Below, in pieces: positions 23,401 through 30,313 of a stretch of DNA of 32,528 bases; position 1 is the first letter of the stretch, and every line of letters starts with the position of its first letter. The notes beneath the pieces are model-generated. The model had not been told where the DNA came from and did not search any database. It worked only from the letters and a program-made list of their open reading frames with translations. The stretch lies in NCBI GenBank assembly GCA_937941245.1, contig CALDYC010000006.1:1-32528 (forward strand), read 5' to 3'. A program made the translations under genes and the position numbers. Origin of the DNA: an uncultured Acidimicrobiales bacterium. GTDB taxonomy: Bacteria; Actinomycetota; Acidimicrobiia; Acidimicrobiales; UBA10347.

Positions 23401-24200
23401 CGTAGCTTGGGCTGTGGCTCGTGGTCACCGGCTGCGATGGCCGCAGCTCGTTCGACATTGATCTCGTCGTAATGGCGTGCGGACCACGAGGTCCATGGGC
23501 CGTCACCTAAACGCGACACATCGCCCTCAGCGTCGACGCAGGCCCGCAAATAGGCCTGAAGTCGCAACACTTCTTCGCTTCCGCCAATAGGTCCCTGACC
23601 GGGAACAAAGATCTCTCCCCATCCGAGAAGTTGATCGAGCGAATCGGCCCATGCTGCTGGATCGCCCATGCCCGCCATCGGGGTGATGCCAAAGGAACAC
23701 AACGCGCCACCGAACACGACTTGGGCATCGGGCACTTGGGCAATCAGGTTCTCGTCAATTTCTCCGCCGACGGGCGCGGTCACGACCCGCTCGCTGATGA
23801 ACGCCGCCTCGGAAACGGTGTGGGTGACACGCCGACACGGCCGGTCGACGACCTCGAGTAGCTCGGCAGACCGGTTGGGGTAGAGAGCCTGGCAACTCGG
23901 CAAGTGAGGCTCTTGGTCAAGATGAGCGCTGATCTGGGGGGAGCCGTACACAGCCGGCAATACGAACACCCCGGAACCGCCAACGAACGGCATGTGCGAA
24001 CTCGTCAACACCAACCGCCGGACAGGGTCGCCAACCCCGGCAGCTGCCGAGGCAAGCTCTTCGGCGTCGGCGGGGGTCAGTTGCGCGTCGACAATCGTCA
24101 AACCGTCGTTGTCAACGATGACTGCGGAATTGGTTGCACCTGGAAGGCCGTCGTCGCGCATAAAGGCAAAGACGCCACCAAGATCAACGAGTTCGCTCAT
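23382..24200 (-). CDS. Metallo-beta-lactamase-fold protein lacking metal ligands
   Basis: A 272-aa protein recognisable as an MBL-fold hydrolase by TNSAVIVDNDGLTIVDAQL (23-41), the VRRLVLTSSHMPFVGGSGVF stretch (60-79), VVFGGALCSF and FVPGQGPIGG. The diagnostic THxHxDHxGG motif is T66-S-S-H-M-P-F-V-G-G75: the first His is Ser, the Asp is Pro and the last His is Phe, and only H69 remains. The usual GD before the central strand reads GA, and the usual GHG in the C-terminal PGHGP motif is GQG. The protein therefore cannot build the normal dinuclear site and is probably a pseudoenzyme with a binding or regulatory role. A leaderless -10 box precedes ATG 24200. The 3' end overlaps the phosphorylase gene. 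Confidence 0.75.
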   Translation of the reverse strand: MSELVDLGGVFAFMRDDGLPGATNSAVIVDNDGLTIVDAQLTPADAEELASAAAGVGDPVRRLVLTSSHMPFVGGSGVFVLPAVYGSPQISAHLDQEPHLPSCQALYPNRSAELLEVVDRPCRRVTHTVSEAAFISERVVTAPVGGEIDENLIAQVPDAQVVFGGALCSFGITPMAGMGDPAAWADSLDQLLGWGEIFVPGQGPIGGSEEVLRLQAYLRACVDAEGDVSRLGDGPWTSWSARHYDEINVERAAAIAAGDHEPQPKLRQLFGV

Positions 24201-24206
24201 TTCCGC

Positions 24207-24212
24207 ACCGTA
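24207..24212 (-). promoter_or_regulatory. -10 box TACGGT, leaderless start of the MBL-like gene
   Basis: On the minus strand TACGGT is followed by GCGGAA (6 nt) and ATG 24200. Confidence 0.65.
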
Positions 24213-24276
24213 GCGCTGGCGATGTGGTCAGATGGGCAGCCTCGTCACCGGGTCTTTACCTTGATCTTCGGTGCAG

Positions 24277-24299
24277 GTACCCATACTCACTATGGGCAC
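24277..24299. promoter_or_regulatory. Near-perfect 23-bp palindrome before the L,D-transpeptidase gene
   Basis: CCCATA (24280-24285) and TATGGG (24291-24296) are perfect arms around CTCAC; two further outer pairs (GT/AC) extend the dyad with one mismatch. It lies 55-78 bp before the ATG at 24355, in the divergent gap with the MBL-like gene. It could be an operator overlapping the promoter, where TTGATC at 24261 is a possible -35. Confidence 0.45.
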
Positions 24300-24354
24300 A
24301 CAGCGCGCAGGGCACTTCTAGGCCGTGCGCCATGACAAAGCAAGGGCACCCATC

Positions 24355-25296
24355 ATGATGTCTCGACGTTCCAGACTGCGCCTCGTCGCACTCTTCACTC
24401 TGTTCGCGTTTGTTGCCGCTGCATGCGGTGGCAGCGCCGACAATGCAGCGGACACAGGAGCCGGCGACGACGCAAGCGCGTCAGCCGATTCTGCAGCCGC
24501 CGATGTGGTGCCGACGACGCCGCCGCTTGACCAAGCGGACACCAACGATCCGATCCCGACAGCGGATCCGTGCATCTTCAACCCAGTCGAGGGTTGCCCG
24601 AACTATGACCCGGCAAATGATCCGGCCAACGTAGACCCGTACGAGACAATCGTGCTCACGGTCAACGACGACGTTCAGATCGTGCCGGTATTCGATGCGC
24701 CCAATGGCAATGAGATCGTCATTTACGACCGCAACGAGATCGACGGCATTGACCTCGAGTATCCGATGTACGCCGAAACCGTATTCGGTAACCGCCTGAC
24801 CCTCGTCGCTGAAGAATTCGATGACACCGGCAACTGGGCCAAGGCAGTCATGCCGGTCCGCCCCAACGGAACAACCGCGTGGGTACAGACCGGCTTCTTT
24901 ACCGAAAGCCGTCACGACTACCACATCACGGTCGACCTGTCCGAGAACCTCGTGTCGGTGTTCAAGGGCGATACCGAGCTCCTTACGCAGGTCGCCGTAT
25001 CTGGTCGTGACAGCAGGCCAACCCCGATCGTTCGTGCCTACATCGACGAGATGATCCCAGGGGCTTCGCAGGCGTCAGCCTATGGAACATGGATCCTGAG
25101 CGTCTCGGCCTTTAGCGAGTCGCTAGGAACGTTCGGCGGTGCCGGCGCCATGCCGAAAATTGCGCTGCACGGCACTGACCAACCTGAACTGATGGGGCAA
25201 TATGTGTCATCGGGTTGCGTGCGCATTCCGAATGACGTGATCGACTTCATTGCCGAGACCGTGCCGGTCGGTACCCCGGTCGACATCGTCGCCTGA
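24355..25296 (+). CDS. L,D-transpeptidase (YkuD) lipoprotein
   Basis: Exported cell-wall enzyme of 313 aa that forms 3-3 cross-links in peptidoglycan or attaches proteins to it. The N-terminus is a lipoprotein signal (RRSR, then a hydrophobic stretch, lipobox AAAC with C24). A long Asp/Ala-rich linker follows, then an SH3-like region around 105-175, and the YkuD domain from about 185 (HDYHITVDLSENLVSVFKGD). The catalytic motif has H272 (HGT) and C288 in SSGCVRIPN. ATG 24355 has AAGGG eight bases upstream; the frame is open from GTG 24325. lgt, which would lipidate this protein, is the next gene, separated by a stem-loop. Confidence 0.88.
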   Translation: MMSRRSRLRLVALFTLFAFVAAACGGSADNAADTGAGDDASASADSAAADVVPTTPPLDQADTNDPIPTADPCIFNPVEGCPNYDPANDPANVDPYETIVLTVNDDVQIVPVFDAPNGNEIVIYDRNEIDGIDLEYPMYAETVFGNRLTLVAEEFDDTGNWAKAVMPVRPNGTTAWVQTGFFTESRHDYHITVDLSENLVSVFKGDTELLTQVAVSGRDSRPTPIVRAYIDEMIPGASQASAYGTWILSVSAFSESLGTFGGAGAMPKIALHGTDQPELMGQYVSSGCVRIPNDVIDFIAETVPVGTPVDIVA

Positions 25297-25300
25297 TTTC

Positions 25301-25306
25301 TAGAAT
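25301..25306 (+). promoter_or_regulatory. Possible -10 box TAGAAT for lgt
   Basis: TAGAAT lies just after the L,D-transpeptidase stop and about 58 bp before the chosen lgt start. Transcription from here would carry the stem-loop at 25309-25352 in the leader, which suggests an attenuator as an alternative to a simple terminator. Confidence 0.35.
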
Positions 25307-25308
25307 CG

Positions 25309-25352
25309 AATCCGCCGCCGCTGACGGGAACGAACCCCGGTGGCGGCGGATT
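25309..25352 (+). terminator. Stem-loop between the L,D-transpeptidase gene and lgt
   Basis: Perfect 11-bp arms AATCCGCCGCC (25309-25319) and GGCGGCGGATT (25342-25352) flank a 22-nt loop and are followed by TCTCTGCCTTT. It probably ends the L,D-transpeptidase transcript. The right arm covers the GTG at 25340, which argues against that codon as the lgt start. Confidence 0.6.
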
Positions 25353-25363
25353 TCTCTGCCTTT

Positions 25364-26206
25364 ATGATCGCCTCGATCGCTTCCATCCCCAGTCCGTCGT
25401 TCAACACGATCGATTTTGGTCCCCGTCCATTGTCGCTCTATGGGCTGATGATCGGATTCGGTATTATCGCCGCGACCTACCTCATGCGGTCAGAGCTGAA
25501 ACGTCGACGCATCCATCCCGATATGGCGGTGGAGCTGCTGGTCTGGGTGGTGCCAGCCGGAATTGTTGGAGCCCGGCTCTATCACGTTCTCACCGACCAG
25601 AAACCAATCGGGCAGTGGCTCGAAGTCTGGAAGGGTGGCCTTGGCATTCCAGGCGGGATTGCTCTCGGTGTTGTGGCCGGGTTGCTGTTCGTCAGGCGCC
25701 ATCAGCTGCCTCGTTCAAAGGTCCTCGACGCCGCCGCTCCGGCGCTGCCGCTCGCGCAGGCGATCGGACGCTGGGGTAATTGGTGGAATCAGGAGCTCTA
25801 CGGCGGCCCGACCGACTTGCCGTGGGGCCTGGAGATCGACAAACCGTTCGAGGGTTACGGCCCAGACGTGCTCTTTCACCCAACGTTCCTGTACGAGTCG
25901 CTCTGGAACCTGGCGTTGTGCGGACTCCTGCTCTGGCTCGGCCGACGCGAGATCCTCAAACCCGGCAAACTCATCTGGGTCTACACCGGCGTGTATGCCG
26001 TTGGGCGACTGTGGATCGAGTCGCTGCGCATCGACCCTGCCACCGAGCTTGCTGGTGTGCGGATCAACATCTGGATGATGAGCGCTCTGCTGATCGTGTC
26101 ACTGTTCATGCTGCGCAATGCTCGGCGCTCGGGCGAATCGAACCTGGCTGAACCAAACTCGTCGCCGTCCGGTGTTTCCGCGACGCCAGATCCCAAAGCT
26201 GACTGA
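25364..26206 (+). CDS. lgt: Prolipoprotein diacylglyceryl transferase
   Basis: Polytopic inner-membrane enzyme of 280 aa that moves diacylglyceryl from phosphatidylglycerol to the lipobox Cys of prolipoproteins, the first step of lipoprotein maturation. Signature elements are PLSLYGLMIGFG near the first membrane helix, GARLYHVLTD, the Lgt hallmark GRWGNWWNQELYGGPT, FHPTFLYESLWN and VYAVGRLWIESLRIDP. The C-terminal tail is hydrophilic and Ser/Pro-rich. The start is ATG 25364; the in-frame GTG at 25340 lies inside the terminator stem. Two lipoproteins in this window (the nuclease and the L,D-transpeptidase) are potential substrates. Confidence 0.92.
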   Translation: MIASIASIPSPSFNTIDFGPRPLSLYGLMIGFGIIAATYLMRSELKRRRIHPDMAVELLVWVVPAGIVGARLYHVLTDQKPIGQWLEVWKGGLGIPGGIALGVVAGLLFVRRHQLPRSKVLDAAAPALPLAQAIGRWGNWWNQELYGGPTDLPWGLEIDKPFEGYGPDVLFHPTFLYESLWNLALCGLLLWLGRREILKPGKLIWVYTGVYAVGRLWIESLRIDPATELAGVRINIWMMSALLIVSLFMLRNARRSGESNLAEPNSSPSGVSATPDPKAD

Positions 26207-26269
26207 GACCGATAGCCAACCGAGCCGCTGATCTTGCCAAACGTGGGGCTACGAGAATCGCCCGTCGGT

Positions 26270-26275
26270 TAGGGT
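26270..26275 (+). promoter_or_regulatory. -10 box TAGGGT, leaderless start of the cyclase
   Basis: TAGGGT is followed by GCGCTC (6 nt) and GTG 26282, predicting a leaderless mRNA for the cyclase and the following ATL gene. Confidence 0.65.
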
Positions 26276-26281
26276 GCGCTC

Positions 26282-26803
26282 GTGAGCTTCATCGAAGGCA
26301 ATCCCTACGGCAATCGGGTCACGCGAACTATCGGATTTGTCGACCTGTGTGGGTTCACCCTGTACACCGAAAACCACGGCGATGAAGAAGCAGTCAAGTC
26401 TTTGATGCTGTTTCGGGCAGTGACCCGCGAGGTATCGGCCCGTCACGGCGTTCGTATCGCAAAGTGGCTCGGTGACGGCGCCATGCTCGTGGCAGTCGAG
26501 CCAGAAGATTTGGCCGAAGCAGTCACCGAGATGCGACGTCTCATGGTGAGCAACCGGGCCACGCTTGCCCTGCGAGCTGGTATGGCAACCGGGGCAGTCA
26601 TCTTGTTCGAAGGTGACGACTACATCGGATCGGTCGTCAACCTCGCTGCTCGCATGTCCGATCTGGCTGAGCCAGGCCAGATTGTGGCCCCGGCCGAGTT
26701 CGTCTCAGCGCTCATGGTGAACACCGAGGCCATCCCGATCGGTGAGCTGACGGTCAATGGTTTCGAAGACCCGATCGACGCTGTGGCTCTGGCCGACTCC
26801 TAA
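26282..26803 (+). CDS. Stand-alone class III adenylate cyclase
   Basis: Catalytic domain only, 173 aa, with no sensor or membrane segment. All residues expected for a class III adenylate cyclase are present: metal-binding D21 (FVDLCGFT) and D65 (WLGDGAM), adenine-selecting K61 and D113, and the transition-state pair N120 and R124 (VVNLAAR). It should act as a homodimer making cAMP from ATP. With no regulatory domain, control must come from expression or a protein partner. The GTG start is fixed by the -10 box. The ATL gene starts 4 bp after the stop codon, so the two form an operon. Confidence 0.85.
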   Translation: MSFIEGNPYGNRVTRTIGFVDLCGFTLYTENHGDEEAVKSLMLFRAVTREVSARHGVRIAKWLGDGAMLVAVEPEDLAEAVTEMRRLMVSNRATLALRAGMATGAVILFEGDDYIGSVVNLAARMSDLAEPGQIVAPAEFVSALMVNTEAIPIGELTVNGFEDPIDAVALADS

Positions 26804-26807
26804 GCGC

Positions 26808-27140
26808 GTGGTCGACGAGCCGGCGGGCGAACTTCCTGAACGAAGCGGCGACGCCGACCTCACGGCTCTCGAGGCAGCCATCTTGCAGGTCGTCAACTCG
26901 CTCAATCCAGGCGATGTCGTCACCTACGGCGAAGTCGCTGTCGAGGCCGGGCGTCCAGGTGCTGCTCGCGCCGTCGGAAGCACGCTGCGTAGACACGGAA
27001 GCGGGGTGCCGTGGTGGCGGGTGGTCGCTGCGAACGGACGATTGGTACCAGGCGGCGAAGCGCGTCAGCGGCGCCATCTCGTGGCGGAAGGCGTCGTCGT
27101 CCACAATGGACGGGTCGCTATGGGTAACGCAGGCAGTTGA
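26808..27140 (+). CDS. Alkyltransferase-like protein (ATL)
   Basis: DNA-binding protein of 110 aa related to O6-alkylguanine-DNA alkyltransferase but without the reactive Cys. The usual PCHRV motif reads P68-W-W-R71-V, so it cannot take up the alkyl group; E. coli ATL has PWHR. Helix-turn-helix and base-flipping residues are kept: TYGEVA (Y40) and GAARAVGSTLRR, where R54 is the flipping arginine. ATL proteins bind O6-alkylguanine and hand the lesion to nucleotide excision repair. The GTG start at 26808 lies 4 bp after the cyclase stop; the frame is open further upstream inside the cyclase gene, but homology begins here. GTG 26811 is an alternative. Confidence 0.85.
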   Translation: MVDEPAGELPERSGDADLTALEAAILQVVNSLNPGDVVTYGEVAVEAGRPGAARAVGSTLRRHGSGVPWWRVVAANGRLVPGGEARQRRHLVAEGVVVHNGRVAMGNAGS

Positions 27141-27169
27141 GGTATCCAAGAGTCCTGTCGCGCCTCCGG

Positions 27170-27175
27170 TACAGT
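27170..27175 (+). promoter_or_regulatory. Possible -10 box TACAGT for the helicase gene
   Basis: TACAGT lies 46 bp before ATG 27222. The transcript would have a leader of about 40 nt ending in a Shine-Dalgarno-like AGGA, unlike the leaderless genes nearby. Confidence 0.45.
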
Positions 27176-27221
27176 CGCAGACAGTTCGAACGCTTCAGCC
27201 TCTCCTCACAGGAACCCCCTC

Positions 27222-28379
27222 ATGACCTCGTTTGCCGACCTGGGCCTTGCCGCCCCCATTGTTGCGGCACTCTCTGAACGGGGCATCGAATCACCGTTCC
27301 CCATACAGGAACTGTCAATTCCCGACGCGATCACCGGTCGTGACGTGTGTGGCAAAGCCAAGACGGGTTCGGGTAAGACACTCGCATTTGGCTTGCCGGT
27401 CCTGCACCAACTGACGAAGGCTGAACCGTGCCGCCCAGTGGCCCTTGCCCTGGTTCCGACCCGTGAGCTTGCCGTGCAGGTCCATGACGAACTTGGTCCA
27501 CTCGCAGAATCACTCGATCGCACCGTTATCCCGATCTACGGTGGAGCAAACATCGAAACCCAGATCGCGCAACTCAACAAGGGCGCCGATTTTGTTGTCG
27601 CAACGCCTGGACGATTGATCGACCTCATCGAACGCGGCGAGGTCACCCTCGATGCGATTGCGCACGTCATCGTCGACGAAGCCGACCGCATGGCTGACAT
27701 GGGGTTCATGCCGCAGGTTGAGTGGCTGCTTCGTCACGTCGAAGGTGATCACCAAACGTTGTTGTTCAGCGCGACGCTCGATGGTGTCGTCGATCGACTG
27801 ATCTCTCGGTATCAGACCGATCCCATACGATTCGAAGTCGAGTCACCAACGACCACGGTCGACTCGATGCAGCACCGGTTCCTGCTGGTTCATCAGATGG
27901 ATCGTCCAAAGGTTGTTGCATCGATTGCTGCGTCATCGAACCGCACGCTGGTGTTCTCGAGAACCAAGCACGGCGCAGATCGCCTGGTGGACTCGCTCAA
28001 TGACGAAGGCGCCCGTGCCGCCGCAATCCACGGCGATCTTCGCCAGAACCATCGTGAACGGGCATTGGCGCAGTTTGCTGAGGGAAAGATCACGGTGCTC
28101 GTTGCAACCGATGTGGCTGCCCGTGGCATTCATGTCGACGATGTCGACATGGTGATTCACTACCAACCTGCGGCTGATCACAAGGCGTATCTGCACCGTT
28201 CAGGGCGCACGGCACGTGCCGGTAACAGTGGTTGTGCGGTCACGCTGTCGCTCTGGAACGAGGAGCTCGAGGTCAAACGCCTCCAAAAGCGGTTGGGCCT
28301 TAGCCAGCCGATCGTTGAGATGTTCTCGAACGACGATCGTCTGCGGGACCTCGGTGGCTGGGATCCCCACAGCGACTGA
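27222..28379 (+). CDS. DEAD-box RNA helicase
   Basis: ATP-dependent RNA helicase of 385 aa, a core-only protein without a C-terminal extension. Motifs in order: Q motif with Q29, AKTGSGKT (K52), PTRELA, GG, TPGR, DEAD at 152-155, SAT, the domain-2 motifs VFSRTKHGAD, ATDVAARGIHVDDVDMVIHY and HRSGRTARAG. It resembles the RhlE/CshA group, with likely roles in ribosome assembly, RNA decay or cold adaptation. The start has an AGGA ribosome site. The last 26 bases overlap the methyltransferase gene if that gene starts at GTG 28354. Confidence 0.9.
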   Translation: MTSFADLGLAAPIVAALSERGIESPFPIQELSIPDAITGRDVCGKAKTGSGKTLAFGLPVLHQLTKAEPCRPVALALVPTRELAVQVHDELGPLAESLDRTVIPIYGGANIETQIAQLNKGADFVVATPGRLIDLIERGEVTLDAIAHVIVDEADRMADMGFMPQVEWLLRHVEGDHQTLLFSATLDGVVDRLISRYQTDPIRFEVESPTTTVDSMQHRFLLVHQMDRPKVVASIAASSNRTLVFSRTKHGADRLVDSLNDEGARAAAIHGDLRQNHRERALAQFAEGKITVLVATDVAARGIHVDDVDMVIHYQPAADHKAYLHRSGRTARAGNSGCAVTLSLWNEELEVKRLQKRLGLSQPIVEMFSNDDRLRDLGGWDPHSD

Positions 28380-30309
28380 TTCTGCGCCCGACGCTGCGTC
28401 GCACGTTGTCGCTGCCGCGCGACTTCACGGCATCGCACCCGTCGACCTAATTGCCGCCGTCGCGCAACATTTGCTGGTGCGCGCTGGCCTGCGGGCGGAC
28501 CTCGCTGCTGCGGTGCCTTGTGTCGCGAAAGGGGCTGGCGTTGACGGTGCTGCCCGCATGCTTGGTGAAGAACTGGCGTTGCTCGCGACGTGCCCGCATG
28601 AGCTTGGACGAGTCTGGGAGTTAAGCCTGACGGCGGCGAAGCGGCACCGTGCTGGTGTGCACCTCACCCCCGCGGCGATTGCGCGACACATCGTCGAACG
28701 GGCCGAAGTGCAATGGTGTCGGCTCACCGGTCCGCCGCGGGTCCACGACCCTGCGTGTGGCGGCGGAGCCTTTCTGCTTGCGGCGCTCGATGCCATGGAC
28801 GAAGCTGGTGTCGCCCCGGGTCAGGCGCTGGCGGCAGTCTCGGGGACTGACATCGATGCCGATGCCGTTGATGTTGCCGACGCGTCGATCCGATTGTGGG
28901 CTGCGGTGCGCGACGCCGCGCCACCCGAGCGGGTGGCGGTTGCCGCTGCCGATGGCCTTTTGATTGACATGCCAGACCGAGTCGATCTGGTTGTCGGCAA
29001 TCCGCCCTTCTTGACTCAGCTCAAGCGCGACTCGACATCGGACGCGCGACGGCGCCGCGAGCTCAAGGATCGGTGGGGTGATCTCGTTGGGGCCTATACC
29101 GACGATGCGTGGCTCTTTCTGGCTGCGGCGTTGGACCAGTTGCGACCGGGGGCAGTGGTGGCAATGGTGCAACCTCTGTCGGTTCTGTCGGCTCGACACG
29201 GTGGCCCGGTTCGGTTGGCGCTTTTGACCTCGGCTGATCTGACGGGTTTGTGGGTGCCGTTCATCGAGGTGTTCGATGCCCACGTTCAGGTTTGTGCGAT
29301 CATCGCCCGACGCCGCGACGACCGCATCGGCAGTGCCGACTCGGCGGCGAGTGTGGCTACCTCGGCTCCGGCTGCAGATTCCTCAGCCAACAGCACCATC
29401 GCCCACGTATCTGGTGGCGAGCTTCGGCGCTGGGTGGGACCTGACTTCACCGAAGCACCGTCGACGTCGTCCCCCCGGCCAACCCGCACGTCGTGGGGCC
29501 CACTCGCCGCTGAGCTACACGCCGGGTTTGGTTTGGCCTGTGCCGGGATGGACCGCAGATCCGGTCATGGCGAAACCGTCGCCAAGCTGGCAACCGCAAC
29601 GGCGGGATTTCGAGATCAGTTCTACGGTTTCGTGCCCCATGTCGACGAGGTCGAACTGTCAGCAACCGGCGACAGGCGTGAGCCGCCGCACGGGTCGCTT
29701 ACGACCGTGGGAATGATCGATCTCTTTGATTTGCGCTGGGGGACGAGCGAATTTTCTTTCGCTCGCCGCAAGGTCACCCGTCCCGTCGTAGACCTGGCGG
29801 CCCTCACGGCCGAGAACCCCGGCCTAGCCCAGTGGTGCGATGCCCGGATGCGTCCCAAAGTGCTGCTCGCCACCCAAACTCGGGTGCTCGAACCGTGGGT
29901 CGATGCGACCGGGGTCCTCGTGCCGGCGACGCCTGTGATCAGCGTCGAACCCGCCGATGCCGACGACGTCTGGATGATCGCGGCGGTGCTGGGCTCGCCG
30001 CAGGCCACCGCCTATCTGTATGAACAGAACTTCGGCAGCGCGTTGTCGCTCAATGCCTTGAAGTTCGCCGCGAGCGATGTCTTGTCGTTGGCGCTTCCTC
30101 GCGATCGCGAGCCGTGGGTGCGCGCCGCTGCGATCGTCGAACAATTGCATGTTCGTGGTGGGCCGCATGGACACGATCGGCAACGACGCGTGGAGCTCCT
30201 CGGCCGCTTCGCCGACGAAATGGCCAACGCGTACCGAAGCGAATCCGCAGCGTTGACATCGTGGTGGCTAAACCGGATTCCCGACCGCCCTGCAGCAGAT
30301 CTACACTGA
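28354..30309 (+). CDS. Orphan N6-adenine DNA methyltransferase
   Basis: Class I SAM-dependent DNA methyltransferase of about 651 aa. The SAM-binding motif I is DPACGGGAFLLAAL (D132-), and the catalytic motif is VVGNPPF (N216-P-P-F219), the NPPF form that methylates adenine N6. The C-terminal half contains ATAGFRDQFYGFVP, a block seen in Eco57I-type and related actinobacterial methylases, and could be the target-recognition part. No nuclease motif is visible in the protein, and no restriction gene lies next to it. The ORF is open back to 28216, but that part merely shadows the helicase gene; GTG 28354 overlaps the helicase by 26 bp and gives a natural N-terminus. The target site is unknown. 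Confidence 0.8.
   Translation: MAGIPTATDSAPDAASHVVAAARLHGIAPVDLIAAVAQHLLVRAGLRADLAAAVPCVAKGAGVDGAARMLGEELALLATCPHELGRVWELSLTAAKRHRAGVHLTPAAIARHIVERAEVQWCRLTGPPRVHDPACGGGAFLLAALDAMDEAGVAPGQALAAVSGTDIDADAVDVADASIRLWAAVRDAAPPERVAVAAADGLLIDMPDRVDLVVGNPPFLTQLKRDSTSDARRRRELKDRWGDLVGAYTDDAWLFLAAALDQLRPGAVVAMVQPLSVLSARHGGPVRLALLTSADLTGLWVPFIEVFDAHVQVCAIIARRRDDRIGSADSAASVATSAPAADSSANSTIAHVSGGELRRWVGPDFTEAPSTSSPRPTRTSWGPLAAELHAGFGLACAGMDRRSGHGETVAKLATATAGFRDQFYGFVPHVDEVELSATGDRREPPHGSLTTVGMIDLFDLRWGTSEFSFARRKVTRPVVDLAALTAENPGLAQWCDARMRPKVLLATQTRVLEPWVDATGVLVPATPVISVEPADADDVWMIAAVLGSPQATAYLYEQNFGSALSLNALKFAASDVLSLALPRDREPWVRAAAIVEQLHVRGGPHGHDRQRRVELLGRFADEMANAYRSESAALTSWWLNRIPDRPAADLH
30302..30307 (+). 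promoter_or_regulatory. -10 box TACACT, leaderless start of metX
   Basis: TACACT overlaps the first base of the methyltransferase stop codon (30307-30309) and is followed by 6 nt and ATG 30314. metX therefore has its own promoter inside the end of the previous gene. Confidence 0.65.
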
Positions 30310-30313
30310 TCTG

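Noticed and set aside
28216-28353. N-terminal extension of the methyltransferase into the helicase gene
   Set aside because: The residues are Arg/Ser-rich frame-shadow sequence of the helicase motif VI region; a GTG at 28354 gives a more normal N-terminus.
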